This document shows positions 13,470 to 26,211 of a stretch of 64,000 nucleotides of DNA, in pieces (within the stretch, counting starts at the first letter, position 1; each line of letters opens with the position of its first letter). The translations under genes were made by a program, and so were the position numbers. The notes under the pieces were generated by a model that made no database searches, was not told where the DNA came from, and saw only the letters and a list, made by a program, of their open reading frames with translations. Where the stretch lies: NCBI GenBank assembly GCA_950295325.1, contig OX485807.1:45040440-45104439 (forward strand), written 5' to 3'. Source of the stretch: Polytrichum commune. Taxonomy: Eukaryota > Streptophyta > Polytrichopsida > Polytrichales > Polytrichaceae.

Positions 13470-14093
13470 TCTTGAAATTATTAAGGTTGGGTGCAACATG
13501 AACTTTGTACAAACCTCGTCTCCCTTCACTCCCTTCTCCGAAGGGTGGTGCACGTGTAGAACATCACTAGAATGCAGGCCAATATTAGGCGAATCTTTTG
13601 TGTGCATAACATTACTCAGTTGATGAGTTGCTTTGACTTTAGAATTAATCTAAAGCACTGGGATTCGATTCTAGTACTCGGAGGCATTATTCTCGAATGT
13701 ACTCCGCAGCACATGAACACAACTCATCAATGGAGTAATGTTATGTAACATAGATTACCACGATTCCAAGTGAAGGTGTTGGTGCTTTGGAAGAGACTTG
13801 AAAACAAAGGTTCTTCAAATTTTACTCCCTTCCAGACACTCTTGCTAGATCTCAACCACCAAGGCGGGCTGCCCCACTCTAGAACGAATTGATTTATCTC
13901 GGGAGTGTGCAGTTCGAAATAGGTAATGTGTTCATGTTTCAAAATTGGCCTCCAAAGATTATTTACTAGTTTCAACACAATTTGAACACGATGAGAGTGT
14001 AGGGTCGGTTTTGAACACACGTTTAATCAACCTTCCAAAATTCATGGTCTAATCATATGGTGTTAGAAACTCCATGCTCAGTTGTGTTAAATT

Positions 14094-14685
14094 CCTGGGT
14101 ACGCAACTCCCGTATTATATGGTCCTGATTATAATCACTTATAATGCGTTTTAGTCCAATATTGAGTGATACAATTTGTTTTAATGTAGGAAACCCTTGT
14201 AGCCCTTCTAACAAGGAATCCAAAAATGTAATTATATATACGAAATGAATATATTTTGAAGCATATAATTGCATTAAAAACCTAATTATATGATTTTTTT
14301 TTAATACATGTACCATAGGTCAAACTACCCAATTTTTTGGATTTTTTAATAAAATTTTAACATTTTGAATGAATTATAATTTTAATGGGAGGCAACTATT
14401 CGTGGCTTATAATTTTAATGGGAGGCTTAATAAATATGCAACCCAATTTTTTTTTCATCTCATTTTATTTAATTTGGTCTTTACCCAACTGTTTTTTTAT
14501 CTCATTTTATTTAATTTGGTCTTCACCCAACTGTTTTTTCATCTCATTTTATTTAATTTGGTCTTCACCCAACTTTTTGATCATTTTAATTTGATATAAT
14601 TTGATATAATTTTTACAAAAGCCGTCCTCTAAGCCGTTTTAAGTACGATGCCCCCTGCGTATAATATGGGAGTTGCGTACCCGGG
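14094..14685 (-). mobile_element. Non-autonomous hAT-like element, copy 2
   Basis: This 592-bp element has 26-bp inverted ends beginning CCTGGGTACGCAACTCCC (left) and CCCGGGTACGCAACTCCC (right, reverse complement). Flanking 8-mers GTTAAATT (14086-14093) and GTTAAGTT (14686-14693) look like a target duplication with one change. Repeat copy C carries the corresponding uninterrupted site near 58225-58235, which supports insertion. Its interior matches copy 1 (859-1424) in reverse orientation. Near the right end are about three tandem units of 39-40 bp built on tttaatttggtcttcaccca (14450-14580). It encodes nothing. Confidence 0.8.
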
Positions 14686-15934
14686 GTTAAGTTGCTCTCT
14701 TGATTACAAACATGACTCAACAAAAAGTGATGTCATCTATTATAAGAATTATGCTCAAATGCTTAAAATACTTATTAATATCTAGGTGTAGTTTTATAAT
14801 GGGGGAGAGAAATTCAAGATTCATGTTCGATTTTGAACTGCTCCCACCAACATGGCAATGCTCCCTCTTGTATGGATAAGGTCTTGTATCTTTAATGCCC
14901 TTGAACATTGAGTCGGACCTTTGTTTTTGTAGCCCTACATTAGTAAGAACTACGGTGAAATCTATGAATTTCGTGGATTGGAGTGGACTCTTGTCCATCA
15001 TATTGTGTTCTAATGACCCCTCGTTTCAAAATGGATGTGCACTCATGAACCGTGTTTCCTACTCCATTGATTATCCCAACTAGTGCGGTTTTCACCAATT
15101 CCCGAAACATGCACTAAATGTCAAGTCTGAAAATTAGTGAAGGCCGAATTCTTTATTGAGTGGTACTTAATTAATAAATACATGCTCATTTACCTTATAA
15201 TTCAAGAAAATTAGTGTGTGCTCTAAGGTGTTTGTAGAGTGATGAAAAAATATTGCATGCAATTTACACATGCTTGTCAGCATAACATTACTCAACCTTG
15301 TGGTTGAGTTCTATTTCTATAGTTAGCATTTGACAAAGGTCTAAGTCCACCATCTTATCTTTATGGGAAGAAACCTAAATAAAGAGAAGAAACTCATGTT
15401 GGTATCAATAATATGAATATTGTGAATAGTGCCGCTATGAATGGTATTTTCAAGGCATAGTGCCAAGATGCACAATGCCTCCTAGATCTTCTGGTTGCGC
15501 TAATTTCATAGCGTAAAGAAGTTTAGTATAGCGTACCAGGATTGCAGGAATTCCAGTATAACATTTACCAGTGCCTGAATATTTCACTCACATGTGTGCA
15601 TGTTGAGTGTGAGTTTAACTTTGTGCATTTGTAACTCAGAGAGGGTATTCAAGGTAATCAAGGCGTCAATTCCTTGAAATTTGATTTCGTGACCCAAAAC
15701 CTTATCAATATTGGTACAAAATAAATTTTCATGAGTGGCAAAGCCACATTTCACACTTGTCACACAAAGGTTGGTCGAAGCAGTGATTAAGTGGATGTGG
15801 GATGGAAATAGATCTAAATTCGCAGGGCAAAGTGCATGAATTAAAAGGTACTCCTCTTCCATTTGTTTCACCTGAAGTTGTCTCCTGATGATATTGTCAT
15901 GCTTGTTCAGTTTACTGTTTGATCCAGACCAATC

Positions 15935-16800
15935 ATGGAGAACTTCTTGAGTTGTGATGAAGTCATGGAACTTGATAATGCATTCAAAATTGAACAAATG
16001 GAGGTGCTCCAAGAAATCAAGGAAGAGGAAGTGAAAGTGATTGAACAAGTCGGTGGAAGCCATGAAGTTGTGCCTATGATGGTGGAGGAGGAACATCAAA
16101 TTTGTGTAGCAAGCTCCTCCAGTAAGTGAGGCTTTCCCTATGCCTTTAGTTTATTTGATTAATGCAAGAAGCAAGAGGATCCACTAAATATCGTTGCACA
16201 TGTTTCAAAATTAATGGGTCGGGCATGGGCACATCATGTAAAGTCTATTGGATGCATGTTTTTCTTTGGTCTTCTTAAATGTGTGGCATTTTAGTTAGGC
16301 ATCGTTACCCTACTTGAAGTGTGAGCATTGTTCAAAATCTACCTTTAGGTGTACAAGTTAAACTAGATCATAGTATATTATCCTTGTTGAATTAAAATTT
16401 TGATGACATCCTGCATGGCTTGATGAGTGGCAGGTTCACAAAGGAATGTGCTAAGGCTCGAGGGAGAAGATATCACTAGCCAACGCACCATTGAGATTTT
16501 GACGAGTTTTCTTGAGCAATGTGCACATGAGTCTCCATGTCATGAAAAAACGGAGATGAAGGATATGCTACGTAAGATAGCGAAGAAAATAAAAGTCCTT
16601 CCTCCAAGAAACCAATCAATTATCAAGAATGATGATGAAAACATCATATCCAACTAGAAATCCTATATGAAAGAATTGATCAAGGAATTGAAGATCGTGC
16701 AGAGCAAAGGTTTCCATGCACGCAATTCAGGGGTGTATGTTCTCACAAATACCCCGTATGCTCTCATTTTGGAGATGGTGGCTGGAGATGCTCTAAATGT
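15935..16800 (+). pseudogene. Conserved protein-like exons in repeat copy B, function unknown
   Basis: Block 1 (15935-16129) starts MENFLSCDEVMELDNAF and ends HQICVASSSSK. Block 2 (16427 to about 16795) starts MAGSQRNVLRLEGEDITS and contains LRKIAKKIKVLPPRNQSII. The frame of block 2 meets a TAG at about 16655, then continues as a clear match to copy A (KSYMKELIKEL, GVYVLTNTPYALILEMVAGD), so it carries a nonsense codon. The pairing with copy A (4739-3823, minus strand) is good at protein level. The function is unknown. This copy is probably dead. Confidence 0.4.
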
Positions 16801-16810
16801 CCAAGATTGA

Positions 16811-16964
16811 AATGTAGTGGATTTACAAGAACCTTAGGTTAGGTCTTTACAGGATCAAAGTGTGGAGAGTTTTAGTCATGTGATTAGTTGCAAACGGTTC
16901 ATAGATACTACGTTTGTCTCTCTTTCAAACGACTCAACATAAAGCTGTCAGATAGTGTCTCCAA
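16811..16964. other. Flank of the CACTA insertion, with left target duplication
   Basis: This is unassigned sequence between repeat copy B and the CACTA element. It ends in CAA at 16962-16964, the 3-bp target duplication, which is repeated at 53223-53225. Confidence 0.6.
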
Positions 16965-16992
16965 CACTACTACAATACAGGGTCTGCGCCAC
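16965..16992 (+). repeat. CACTA left terminal inverted repeat
   Basis: It starts CACTACTACAATACAGGGTC and ends CTGCGCCAC. All 28 bases pair with the right terminus. Confidence 0.95.
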
Positions 16993-17640
16993 CAAGCGAT
17001 TGAGCCATTTTTTGTGCATTTTTCACCTGTTGCACCACAGTGGAACACATGCACCGCGAGGTTGTTGGTGACCAGTTGTATTGAACCACAAACATAGTGT
17101 GTGTTAATTTTGCGCACGTGTTTCTGTGTGTGAACATTGCGCACTCACGAACATGGATGTGTGCACGCATTTGAGCATCTTGTACATACAGAGGTCAATT
17201 ACACCTAAACGTATGTGACTGCATTTATATATGCAAATGTCCAAAATGCACAAACACTGTTAATGCACGATCGATGTCGTCTTTGCACACGTGTGCACAC
17301 GGCAGATGCGCACAAATTAAACATCAGCGTTGCATCACTGTTCCATTGCCTTCGCTAGCTACATATATTAAACCATGCATTGTGCACACCCTTTACTGCG
17401 TTCATTCCACCATACATGTATATATTGGTCAGACTGAACGCCGCCGTGTGCACATGGTGCTTCGAGCGTTTTGTCATCCACGGCCATTGTGCGCACTAGG
17501 TGAATGCCAACCACACATCAATACAACCACAACCACCATCATAACCATACACATTTACAGCATGTGTCTGCACACAATATGCACAAAGTGTCCTGACACC
17601 CTTTGCGAATAGGAAGAGACATGCACAGAAATAGCACTTA
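16993..17640. promoter_or_regulatory. CACTA left subterminal repeat region
   Basis: This region is dense in short motifs built on TGTGCAC, TGCGCA and TGCACA in both orientations (for example near 17107, 17161, 17285-17312, 17382, 17449, 17490 and 17570-17590). The same motif class recurs just inside the right terminus (52630-52900). In CACTA elements such subterminal repeats are the binding sites of the TNPA-type protein. That role is inferred here from position and repetition. Confidence 0.6.
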
Positions 17641-18529
17641 AAACTTCCTACTTAAATCCTTTCATATATATTTAACAATGGCAGAAAACACAATGTCATA
17701 TGCCCCTCAAAGTGTACATAGGCATATCGCATAATACACCATTCCGCAGAGCAAGAGTGTGATAAAAAACTTCATTGCATCCAGAGGCTGCGTTTACATT
17801 CAGAAACACTACATACGTATTGTGCTGACAATTCTCACACACTGCATTCGACTATTATACCCACACAACCAAAGACTTGCTGAAATCACACTTGGCAGTC
17901 CCAAATTCGATTCATAGTTTATAATATATAGTTCACTGTACACAACACGTCCGCTGGTGTGGCCCAACCTAATTATCCTCACCTCCCATGACACTCTGTT
18001 CATTCATGTCCCAATAAATTGGTCCCACCAGCGGGCGGTGTAGTGCAGCCCTTCCTCACCATGCTCGTTAAATTGGTGCACTACGAGTCTGCTATGCCCG
18101 TACCAGCCTATGTTTGCCCTGTCCCAAAATGTCAAAATGCATGCTGAATGCAGACTTCCTCTGCCAATCAACAATTTCGGGGCTTCTCAATCAAATAGTT
18201 CGACTCCCATTTTATCCACGTGTCCTTTGGTGCATGAGGCACTACGGCTTCGTCAAGCATGCTGAGGCCATGCCTATCCTCCTCGAACATAGTGGGCACC
18301 GATGGGAGAAAAACCTCTCTTACTTGTACCATCTGGTTTCCTGCTTCACATTGGTCGCTCAATTCCTTGTGTTTTATGGCTCTGGATTTCCCAAACACTC
18401 CTGCTCTTCCCGACCCCACAACCTTCCCAGGGTAATCTGGATGTAGCAACCAACATTGTGTGTTGAACCGCAATGGTGCCTGCACATGCACACAACACCA
18501 GCAATGTGGTCAACTGCGCTAATGACAAT
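17641..18529. other. CACTA non-coding segment
   Basis: No convincing coding frame was found. The overlapping frames on both strands at 18114-18491 lack any family resemblance. The region probably represents the 3' flank of the minus-strand gene next to it. Confidence 0.4.
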
Positions 18530-21057
18530 CTATGTTACACATTCCATGTATGCGTCCCCACAAAAAGAATTAATAAATAACAACGACCTTGCTATGGTCC
18601 ACCTTACCCCGTTCTTCCTGGGCCTCAATGTCTGTGGCACCTCTGCCGCTGCCACTCCTACGGCTCTGCCAGATTTGGGACTCTGAGGTCGTTCTGAATT
18701 TCTTGGGCGGCGTTGCCCTTGAGTCATGACTGCAACGGGGTCACTGCCATTGCCGCCATTCCGCCCCCCACTGTTGGTTGGTCTTCCATCATACCCTATT
18801 GTGCGTGCTGCATCACTGGCATCCAAACAACCACCTTGCTTTGCATTCCTCCTTCGAGCTATTTGTGTGATAGTATCTGAATCGTCATCCTCCTCCTCGG
18901 ACACGTTATGAATTGCAGTCAACGCGTTTCTGGGATTCTCCTCTCCAATTGAACCATTGTCTAGCCTCCTCCTTCCACCTTGGGCTTTGCATGTAGTCCT
19001 TCGCTTCCTCTCCTCCTGCCTTTCTTGCTGTTGCGGTCGACGGTTCTCATATTCCTCCATGAACTGCGTGTCATCATCCTCGCCTCCGGATTGGGAGTCC
19101 AGTACCACAACAACCTTCCCCTTCCCATTGTGACCTTTTTCTCTCCTCTTTTGTGTGCAGGGAATCATATATGGTGCCTCATCAGCGAGGTCCACCACAT
19201 GGTTCTCATTGCCTTCAGTTTCGTCATCCTCTCCCTCAGTCCCCTCGCCGATTCCATGACTTTACATGTGGGACAGCGACCTTGGCGTCATGTGCTCTGG
19301 TACTGGTCGTTGTGCTCGTGCAATCTCTGATATTGCACTCCGCTGGTTCTCGTGGAGAGGCGACAGTGGGGGCCCTCGTGACTGTTTCTTCCGGGGAGGC
19401 GTTGTACCTCCGGTCCCTCTTCTCTGTAGATGTTCCAAGATTTTCTTTATGTTCTCTCCTGCTCCTGCCAGGCCATTGTCCATGGATATTATTTTTGTCT
19501 CCAAGAAATTGACTTTCTCCGTCATCTGTTGTTGCCATTCATTTCCCAGGTTTTCTAAAGCCCTGCTCAACTGTTGTGGTTCGTGTTTCTTCTTCCCCTA
19601 CATTCATAAGTTCATTCACACTATGGTGACTCAGTAGTGCTGACATTACCACACAATAAAGCAACTATCCTTCATATTACCAAGTCTTCCTGAGGGGCAC
19701 ATTGCCTCATAATAAAGCCATTTCAATGCAGCACATATTGGACATATGATGCGCTCAAAATTAAAGATGCACATTCATGCATTCCTTCCCTAATGGGAAT
19801 ATCAGGTTTGTGCTCAACATGATCAACATATATGCCAAATTGAACACATATGCACACTTTCAATCAAAAAAATTCTACAAGTTCAATTAGGGTTTAGGGC
19901 ATACACCTTTGCATTTAGGGTGCTTCTCGGTGCACCTTCCGCATTGGTCCAAGCTTCCGATATCAGAGCATCCTTCCCCTGCATCCAGAACACCACAAAC
20001 TCATAGTTTGGTCAATTGCGTACAGAAGCTTTAAACAACGGGCATGTTCTGCGAGCGACCAGCCAGACGCATCTGTCAGGGTGCATGCAACATACGGCAT
20101 CGTCTGCCGCAACAACACATGTGGAATTCGGTCCGCATCATCTGGATTCGCATACCCCACTGTAATTTAGCTCTTCACCTCGTCATCATATATTGCGTTG
20201 CTCCGTTTCCGCCCTGTTTTGCTTGGAGTCTTTGATTTAGATCTACGCTCCTTGCCTTTGAGGCTCTCTTTCTCTGCAGCTGGTGTTTTCCAATACCGTA
20301 TCCATGTCCGCCACACATCCTCTGGGCAATCGTGTGGTCTACTTGAGGCCCCATATGTCATCCACCAGCTCTTCCATTTATTCCTAGTTTGCTTCAAGTG
20401 TTCCCTCAAGTATTTTTCTGTGTATCCCTCCCTAAGTGGGTATGGATAGAACTCAAATTGCTTTCAGGCTTCTGCATCCACAAACTGCAAGTTCTTCCGA
20501 GAATGACATGCGAATGATCTGGCGTTCAAATCCAAAATTGAATACGCCACATTTTTCACAGCCTCCTCGAATTTGGTTTTCAAGCCACTAATCTCCCCTA
20601 TTTTGTTTGTCTCACATCTAACCCTAATAGGCCGTGCTTCCTCCAAGCATTTGCGCACCTCTCTGCGATAGTCGTAAAGACGACGCCTACTCTTTTTTTT
20701 CCGTTCAGATAGCCTGAACCTCCTGGCGCTATCTGGCGATGTGGTACATGTTTGCGAGGGGCCAGCGTTGCTCCCTTGCTCGCCCCTAGAGTAACCTGTT
20801 GGGCCTATACTGCAATCTGCCTGCAGGGGATATTGGATTTTCGATTGCACATATATTGGTAGTTTCTGCAACGATGAAGGTGTTAGTGGATACTCGCTCA
20901 TTGTCGACCGGAATTCATTCTGTGCGCCCACGTTATATTGCACCCTTGCACACGTCGCCGTTGGTTGACCTCCCCATTGCATGGGTTGGAAAACTACGTG
21001 TGCTATTTGGTGTCCGCCCTGTTGCGGAGCCAACACGTACAGCTCGTTACTATACAT
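18530..21057 (-). pseudogene. CACTA TNP1/Transposase_24-like accessory gene (decayed)
   Basis: This gene would encode the second CACTA protein, a DNA-binding factor of the TNPA/TNP1 kind. From its 5' side, 21057-20464 gives a protein with a very basic patch (RRFRLSERKKKSRRRLYDYR) and a helical segment. An in-frame TGA at 20464-20466 follows, and the same frame then continues with KQFEFYPYPLREGYTEKYL and LREHLKQTRNKWKSWWMTYG, then CPEDVWRTWIRYWKT, which is the plant Transposase_24 pattern (W, W, and a Cys-Pro-x-x-Val-Trp core). The next block (about 20160-19940) is readable only with a frame change. The block 19570-19262 is coiled-coil-like, ends in an in-frame TAA, and the frame resumes in an acidic then basic, Arg-rich tail to 18530. 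At least two nonsense codons make it a pseudogene unless some are intronic. Confidence 0.65.
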
Positions 21058-21123
21058 CCCGGCGTCACAACAACCCACTATTTCTGCACTCACTCCTACG
21101 GATTCTGCACTCACTACTACCAA

Positions 21124-23830
21124 ATCTGCACTGACTCCTGCCGGTGCAGGATCAATTCCTCTTGTTGCACATACACCCTGCTATGAACGTCGACGTGGAC
21201 AACGACCACCGGGACTGAGACCCACTACAACCACATGTATCAGTTTCTGCCAATCATACTTTCCTCTCCGGAGAAGAGCCTCCAACAAGAGCCTGTGTCG
21301 ATCGCACTGACTGCACCCATTGCATTCCACTCAGCGCGGTGCATACCCCCTTGTCCAGTTTGAACAACATCCTCGAAGTCTACCCTGTTTCTATGTGACT
21401 GCGCAAAAGTTAGTGGTTGAGGTCGACACATGCGGATACCCGGCACATACCCTGTTACCCTATACCTACCCCTATACACGGGTACGTGTCTCTCTCAGGG
21501 CGGTCCTCGGAGAATGGGGTTGCAAATGCGCGCACCCACATCCTCGGACACAATCGACGCCTACTTTGCAGCCCAAAACTGCATGAGAGAAGAGTGGTAC
21601 TCATGACAGAAGAGTGGTGTCATGGGCGAAGTGACAACGTAATGGACGCAATTGTCGCTGAAATGATATACGGGGGAGATCCTCAATCCGCCATATTGCG
21701 GCCAATCAACCGCGAAACATGATGGCGTGGCCGAGCATAGTACAATTGTTGATGGGCGTCGATAGCAATTATCATAATTAGTGGCACTCAAGGGCGATTG
21801 AAGATGGTGGCTACTCTGAAATCATGACACACTCTCAGCAAAGGCAACAATGATGGGACTTACAGATTCAGTCAGTTGGGTTGCGAGTTGCCTCCTCGCT
21901 CCTCCAATTCCATTCCATGTCTTTGGTCGCTGGCTCAAGCTCCCTCCCGCAGCATTCGCCGTGCCTGCTTGTTTTCTTGCCCCGACTGCAGGAACCTCCC
22001 CCATCTGGCCACCACCTGTCATTTCAACTAATCGATGTGTTGATACTCACGTTCTCATTGTCATGTCGCCCATTGTCGCTCTTCATGCTTGCTGCACATT
22101 CCTACCTATAATGGGTGTCACTTCGTCGCCTCCCACTACACATTGAGGGGCGACCATTCATATGTTCGGAAACTTGTTGAGTTGCTTACAGTACACAGAG
22201 TGGGACACTCATATTTTATCGCCTCATCGTCGTAGCTAGCAATCGTCCCTATGTGCTAGAATCTATTTAGCTTTGCAGGTGGCTGGTTCACGGCTCCAAT
22301 GCCCTCGCCCATGTCACCACCGTGTGGCATTTAATTCGCCCATTTCACTGCGCCACTTTGCATCTGACATCCTCTGTCGACGCCGCCCCACATCATTACT
22401 GTGCTATGCTCGTGACACGTTGGATGAAGGACTTTACAAGTCTGCTCTAAGTAATTTGTTTCTCGAGTTCCTCTTGGTCGTGTTCGCATTTCCCTTCCTG
22501 TTTACAACATCCCCTGTGTGGCTCCATTCTCTATTAGCATTCTGAGTGTGTTTTCAAAATGTAGTGCGTAGGGAGTCGCAACACCGAACACTACGCAATA
22601 CTGTCTTAGGACACATTCTACGAGGATAGCTCCAGCGGCAACGCAACATAAGTATACCAGGCGTGGGACTAAACCCATCATACCAGTGTGACGTAAGTTT
22701 TCTTTATCGTAGTGTTTGCACCTTTACTACAGTTTCAGTCGTCACTTCCATGGATGTGTTCGCGACAATGCGCCACGATGCCCATGTAAGTGTCATGCCG
22801 AATCACAAGTATTGTGAGCGCCTCTCGAATTGTCTGTTCATCGCAAATATCTGGCCACTACTGGTAGCACCCAATCTTGCTATCAGTGACATCAACGGTC
22901 GGAGCATTGATTGTCTCCAACTTCTGTTCAAGTTGCGCACTTTGAGCACTGAGTGGAAATGGCTTGTAGAGACATCCGCAGAATGGGCTGCATTTCGAGT
23001 AGCAAAAATTGATAGCAGGGGCCTTGTTCTGCGGGGGACGTCGACGGGCTTCGCTCATCGACGTGCACTTGAAGTGTTCAACAATGTCTTCACATTGCTA
23101 ACCACACCTAGGAAAATGTCCGTCAGCATTGAATTTCCACATCATTCCCTCATAGCACCTTTCCCAGACATTTCCGATCGGTGCCTACTCATGTTGAAGT
23201 CCGCTTTGGAGTTCGAGGGAGATGGCACACGTGTTGGCGATGTCAGAGGTGATGCACAGTGGTACATACCACCCGAAGTGGGCGCCATCGTCTCCAAAGA
23301 CAGAATTCGCGGAGGTAATCAATTGCAGATGAAGCAGGCATCACATGACTATGGAATCTGAACTCCGCCATTCATGTAGTATTCTTCGCCTCAGTCCCAC
23401 GTCCCTGGTTGCAACGAGCCAATCTGGCGTTGGACCCACCACATGAATTTGTTGATGATGTATGAAGGTTTCCGACAGCGGGAACTCCACAATTTGTGGA
23501 TATCTAAAATAAAGCATGCAATTACATTGAGAGTTGACGTTGTGTTTTCAAAATGGCCGTCAGCTTGTGTGAAGACCGTTGTCCCTGCTGTGATTGAGTA
23601 TTCGCCTACTGTTAGAGGAAGAAGGAGGTAGAAGGCTTGAAAACAAATTGAGTCCATGTCACCATGAAGTTGCATACATGAGCGTGGGTGGTTAAGCACC
23701 GTTTCCAACGTCCGAGGAAATTCCATGGATGTCATCCTTGCTCCGTCGAAGGTTCACTGTAGAATTTTTTAACAATTTGGTTGTGGCTGTATCATGTGTC
23801 CAAAGAACAGGGTGCATAAAATAGCACGCA
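21124..23830. other. CACTA inter-genic segment
   Basis: This lies between the two divergently transcribed CACTA genes and probably holds their promoters and leader exons. Short tandem GTGAGTGCAGA-like units occur near 21085-21135. Frames such as 22663-23361 (+) are long but show no recognisable domain or composition, and I do not call them genes. Confidence 0.4.
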
Positions 23831-25217
23831 TTGATGGCTGAAACTCGGAATGGACAACGGCTGCCATTGAACCATCCACGCATGATTGTTGCACGCGACA
23901 GAAAATTGTGGAGACGGGACGAGGCTCGTGCCAATGCGACAGGTGCATCCCGCTACAATTGTCCTTGTCCGACATGTCCCGGGGCAAGACCACTGCTAAG
24001 GGACACCATTTTGGGACACGTGAGATTACTGGGCCGCCACCCTCTTCGGAGAGGCTGGACTATGGTAATGTTTGTTGTGCCTCTATCTTTTGACATTGCA
24101 TATCATGTGTTACAGTTGCCGACACAACTGCATCAAGATTGACATGAACATCACTGAGCCTAAGTGTCATTCATATTGGGTTTGCTGTAGGGTGACCCCT
24201 ACGACTCCTCTGATGAAGAGTGGGAGCATGAAATGGTGAGACTAAACCAGCATCCCCCTATATTCGAGGAGCACACTCTGGACGCAGGCGTGGACATGGT
24301 GAACCTCGTGGCAACCGGATTTGCTCATGCCGATGTCCAGGATGTAGTCGACGACGGTGGGCATGTCGTGGATGAGGCCGTGCAGGGTGCTAATGGAGGC
24401 CCAAGTGCAGGAGAGGACGTTGAGGTTATGGCAGGGGGGCGGGGTCCAATGAGGGGTACCTTCCTGAAGATGATACTGACGACATGGATGTTTGTGGTAG
24501 CCATACAGATGGGAGCTCGGTGGGAGACGACAGCGAGGAGTCCGTGGAAGAAGATGTGGGGGCCATGGCACCCGATACGGACGAGGATGAAGACGAACCT
24601 CAACAGCTGCCAGCAGGTGGGGCCGAGGAAGACATTCTTCAAAATGACTTTGCTTGCACACCACTGTATGGGGGATCCAGACTTTCCAGGCTCGGAGCCA
24701 CAATTTTGCTTCTGAACACATGTCGTGTTCATAGATGTTCAAACAGTTCATAGATGAGCTTCTACGACTACTGGCGAAGAGCGTACTTCCTTCGCCAAAT
24801 CATCTACCCACATCGGAGTATGAAGCAAGCAAGGAGATGAAAAGACTAGGTTTTGGGTACAATACAATTGATGCTTGTGTGCGGGGTTGTGCACTATTTT
24901 GGAAAAACAACAAGGACGCTGAGGAGTGCCCAAAGTGCCATGCACCTCGGTGGAAGCAGATGGGAGCATCTTGTGTCCCAAGGAAAGTTCTTCGACACTT
25001 CCCCATAATCCCACGACTACAACGAATGTTTGGTACAAAGGCGCAATCGAATTTGATGACATGGCACTCAAAAAACAAAAGCGTGGATGGGAAGATGAGG
25101 ATGGTGGCAGACAGCCCTCAGTGGAGGTTTGTGGACTCACAATGGCCTGAATTTGCTGCCGAGCCCCGGAACATTCGATTGGGGCTTGCAGCTGATGGGC
25201 TAAACCCCTTTGCAGAG
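23831..25217 (+). pseudogene. CACTA tnp2-type transposase, N-terminal part (split by the 24-kb element)
   Basis: Exon 1 (23831-24064) carries a transposase-associated-like motif CPCPTCPG, with later His and Gly positions typical of CACTA N-termini. It ends at a donor (gtaatg), and exon 2 resumes in phase at 24191 after ctgtag. An acidic linker follows. The frame changes near a G-rich run at about 24430 and again at about 24740, where gttcatagatg is duplicated. From 24735 it reads as classic tnp2: KRLGFGYNTIDACVRGCALF, then ECPKCHAPRWK, VPRKVLRHFPIIPRLQRMFG, MTWHSKN, and RNIRLGLAADGLNPFAE. At 25217 the nested element interrupts it; the protein resumes at 49379. Frameshifts plus insertion make the gene non-functional. 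Confidence 0.85.
25205..25217 (+). repeat. Left target duplication of the 24-kb element
   Basis: CCCCTTTGCAGAG here is repeated at 49366-49378. TTTGCAGAG (25209-25217) is the 9-bp version expected for a Mutator-like element; the extra CCCC may belong to the element end or to the target. Confidence 0.75.
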
Positions 25218-25265
25218 GGAAACTCAAGTATGTGAGCATAGAGCGGAGAGCGGAGATTGGAGAGC
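25218..25265 (+). repeat. Left inverted end of the 24-kb element
   Basis: It starts GGAAACTCAAGTATGTGAGC and continues with GAGCGGAGAGCGGAGATTGG-like repeats. It pairs imperfectly with 49310-49369. Confidence 0.75.
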
Positions 25266-26211
25266 GGAAAATTTAGATTTTGTTGGGTAATTTTAGGAGA
25301 AGCAGTGCCTATTTCCGTGGAATTAGAGATAGTTTGAATTCTATATTTGGAAAGGTACCCCCATTCCCGTGGACATAATAACCCAGAATTGTTTGAGAAA
25401 CCAACGGATCCTATAGGCGTGGAAGATTGCATTTATTATCAAACATCTTATAGTATATGTTTTCAAATGTATCATATTAAATTAAGGCCGACGTCACCAA
25501 ATTGAAATCAAAATACCATACACAAAATATTTTATTGGTTAACAAAATGTAGCCAACCTCAAGACTTACAAAAATGGGTAGTTAGTTAAAATAGCTATAT
25601 ACTCTAGTTTAGGGCCATCTACACCCTATCTGCCGGGCATGTCCAATATGGGTAAAATGATCCAAAGAACATGCCATAAAACTCCGTCGCACCATAACAG
25701 CCTTCCAATTCAGTCCTTAGCTTAGCCAAAGACCTCAAAGACAAATCCCCCAAGTCCAACCTTAGAATCCTCTTGGAAATTTTTGAGGTGACGTGCCGAC
25801 TCTTTGAGAACAACATGAAGTTCAATTTAAAAAGTTTGACGAGGTTATGTTCGCGTGCCAAACAAAACTTCCAATTGCTATATAGCAATTGGGATTGGAA
25901 GACGGCCAATGTGATTAGTGTGCACAACCATAAAATAAATCATCCACACTAATAGAAAGTATGGTCCCCCTATAACTAAGATCTCACACTAAGAGCCGAG
26001 AGCTAGATTGTTTTGTGACTAGAAGTTAAGAGATCCGAATGATGAAGAAAAAATAAAGAATGCAATGCGGATTGACATTATGAATATGAAATAATGGAGA
26101 GAAAGAATGAAATTTGCGCCGGATATCAAAAATAAAACCAACACACAACTTTTATTAAAGCCGGATAACAACAACAAACGGAGTTATAATCTCCAAAACC
26201 AAAATGATAAA
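25266..26211. other. Element left arm and 3' flank of the methyltransferase-like gene
   Basis: AT-rich DNA between the left inverted end and the stop codon at 26212. A 102-codon minus-strand frame (25927-25619) has no recognisable domain. Nothing else was seen. Confidence 0.4.

Larger units (their letters stand above)
11740..16810 (-). repeat. Dispersed ~5-kb repeat family, copy B (most complete)
   Basis: Read on the minus strand, copy B runs from about 16810 to 11740. It is collinear with copy A over its first kilobase and with copy C over the rest: 15080-15900 matches 56915-57830, 14690-15075 matches 57835-58220, 13720-14085 matches 58230-58620, 13140-13640 matches 58630-59110, and 11745-13090 matches 59150-60530. 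It therefore preserves both the segment missing from A and the 5' segment missing from C. It is interrupted by a hAT-like element at 14094-14685. The distal end seen in A and C (beyond about 60535) is absent. No terminal repeats were identified. Confidence 0.7.

Noticed and set aside
14369-14599. Frame with FHLILFNLVFTQLF repeats as a peptide
   Set aside because: It is the translation of the 39-40-bp tandem repeats inside a non-coding hAT-like element.
22663-23361. A 232-codon plus-strand frame as a CACTA gene
   Set aside because: Composition is not protein-like, it has no family resemblance, and the transposase N-terminus with a better CPC motif starts downstream at 23831.
24233-24751. Long minus-strand frames opposite the tnp2 gene
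   Set aside because: These are shadows of the coding strand; the tnp2 motifs are all on the plus strand.
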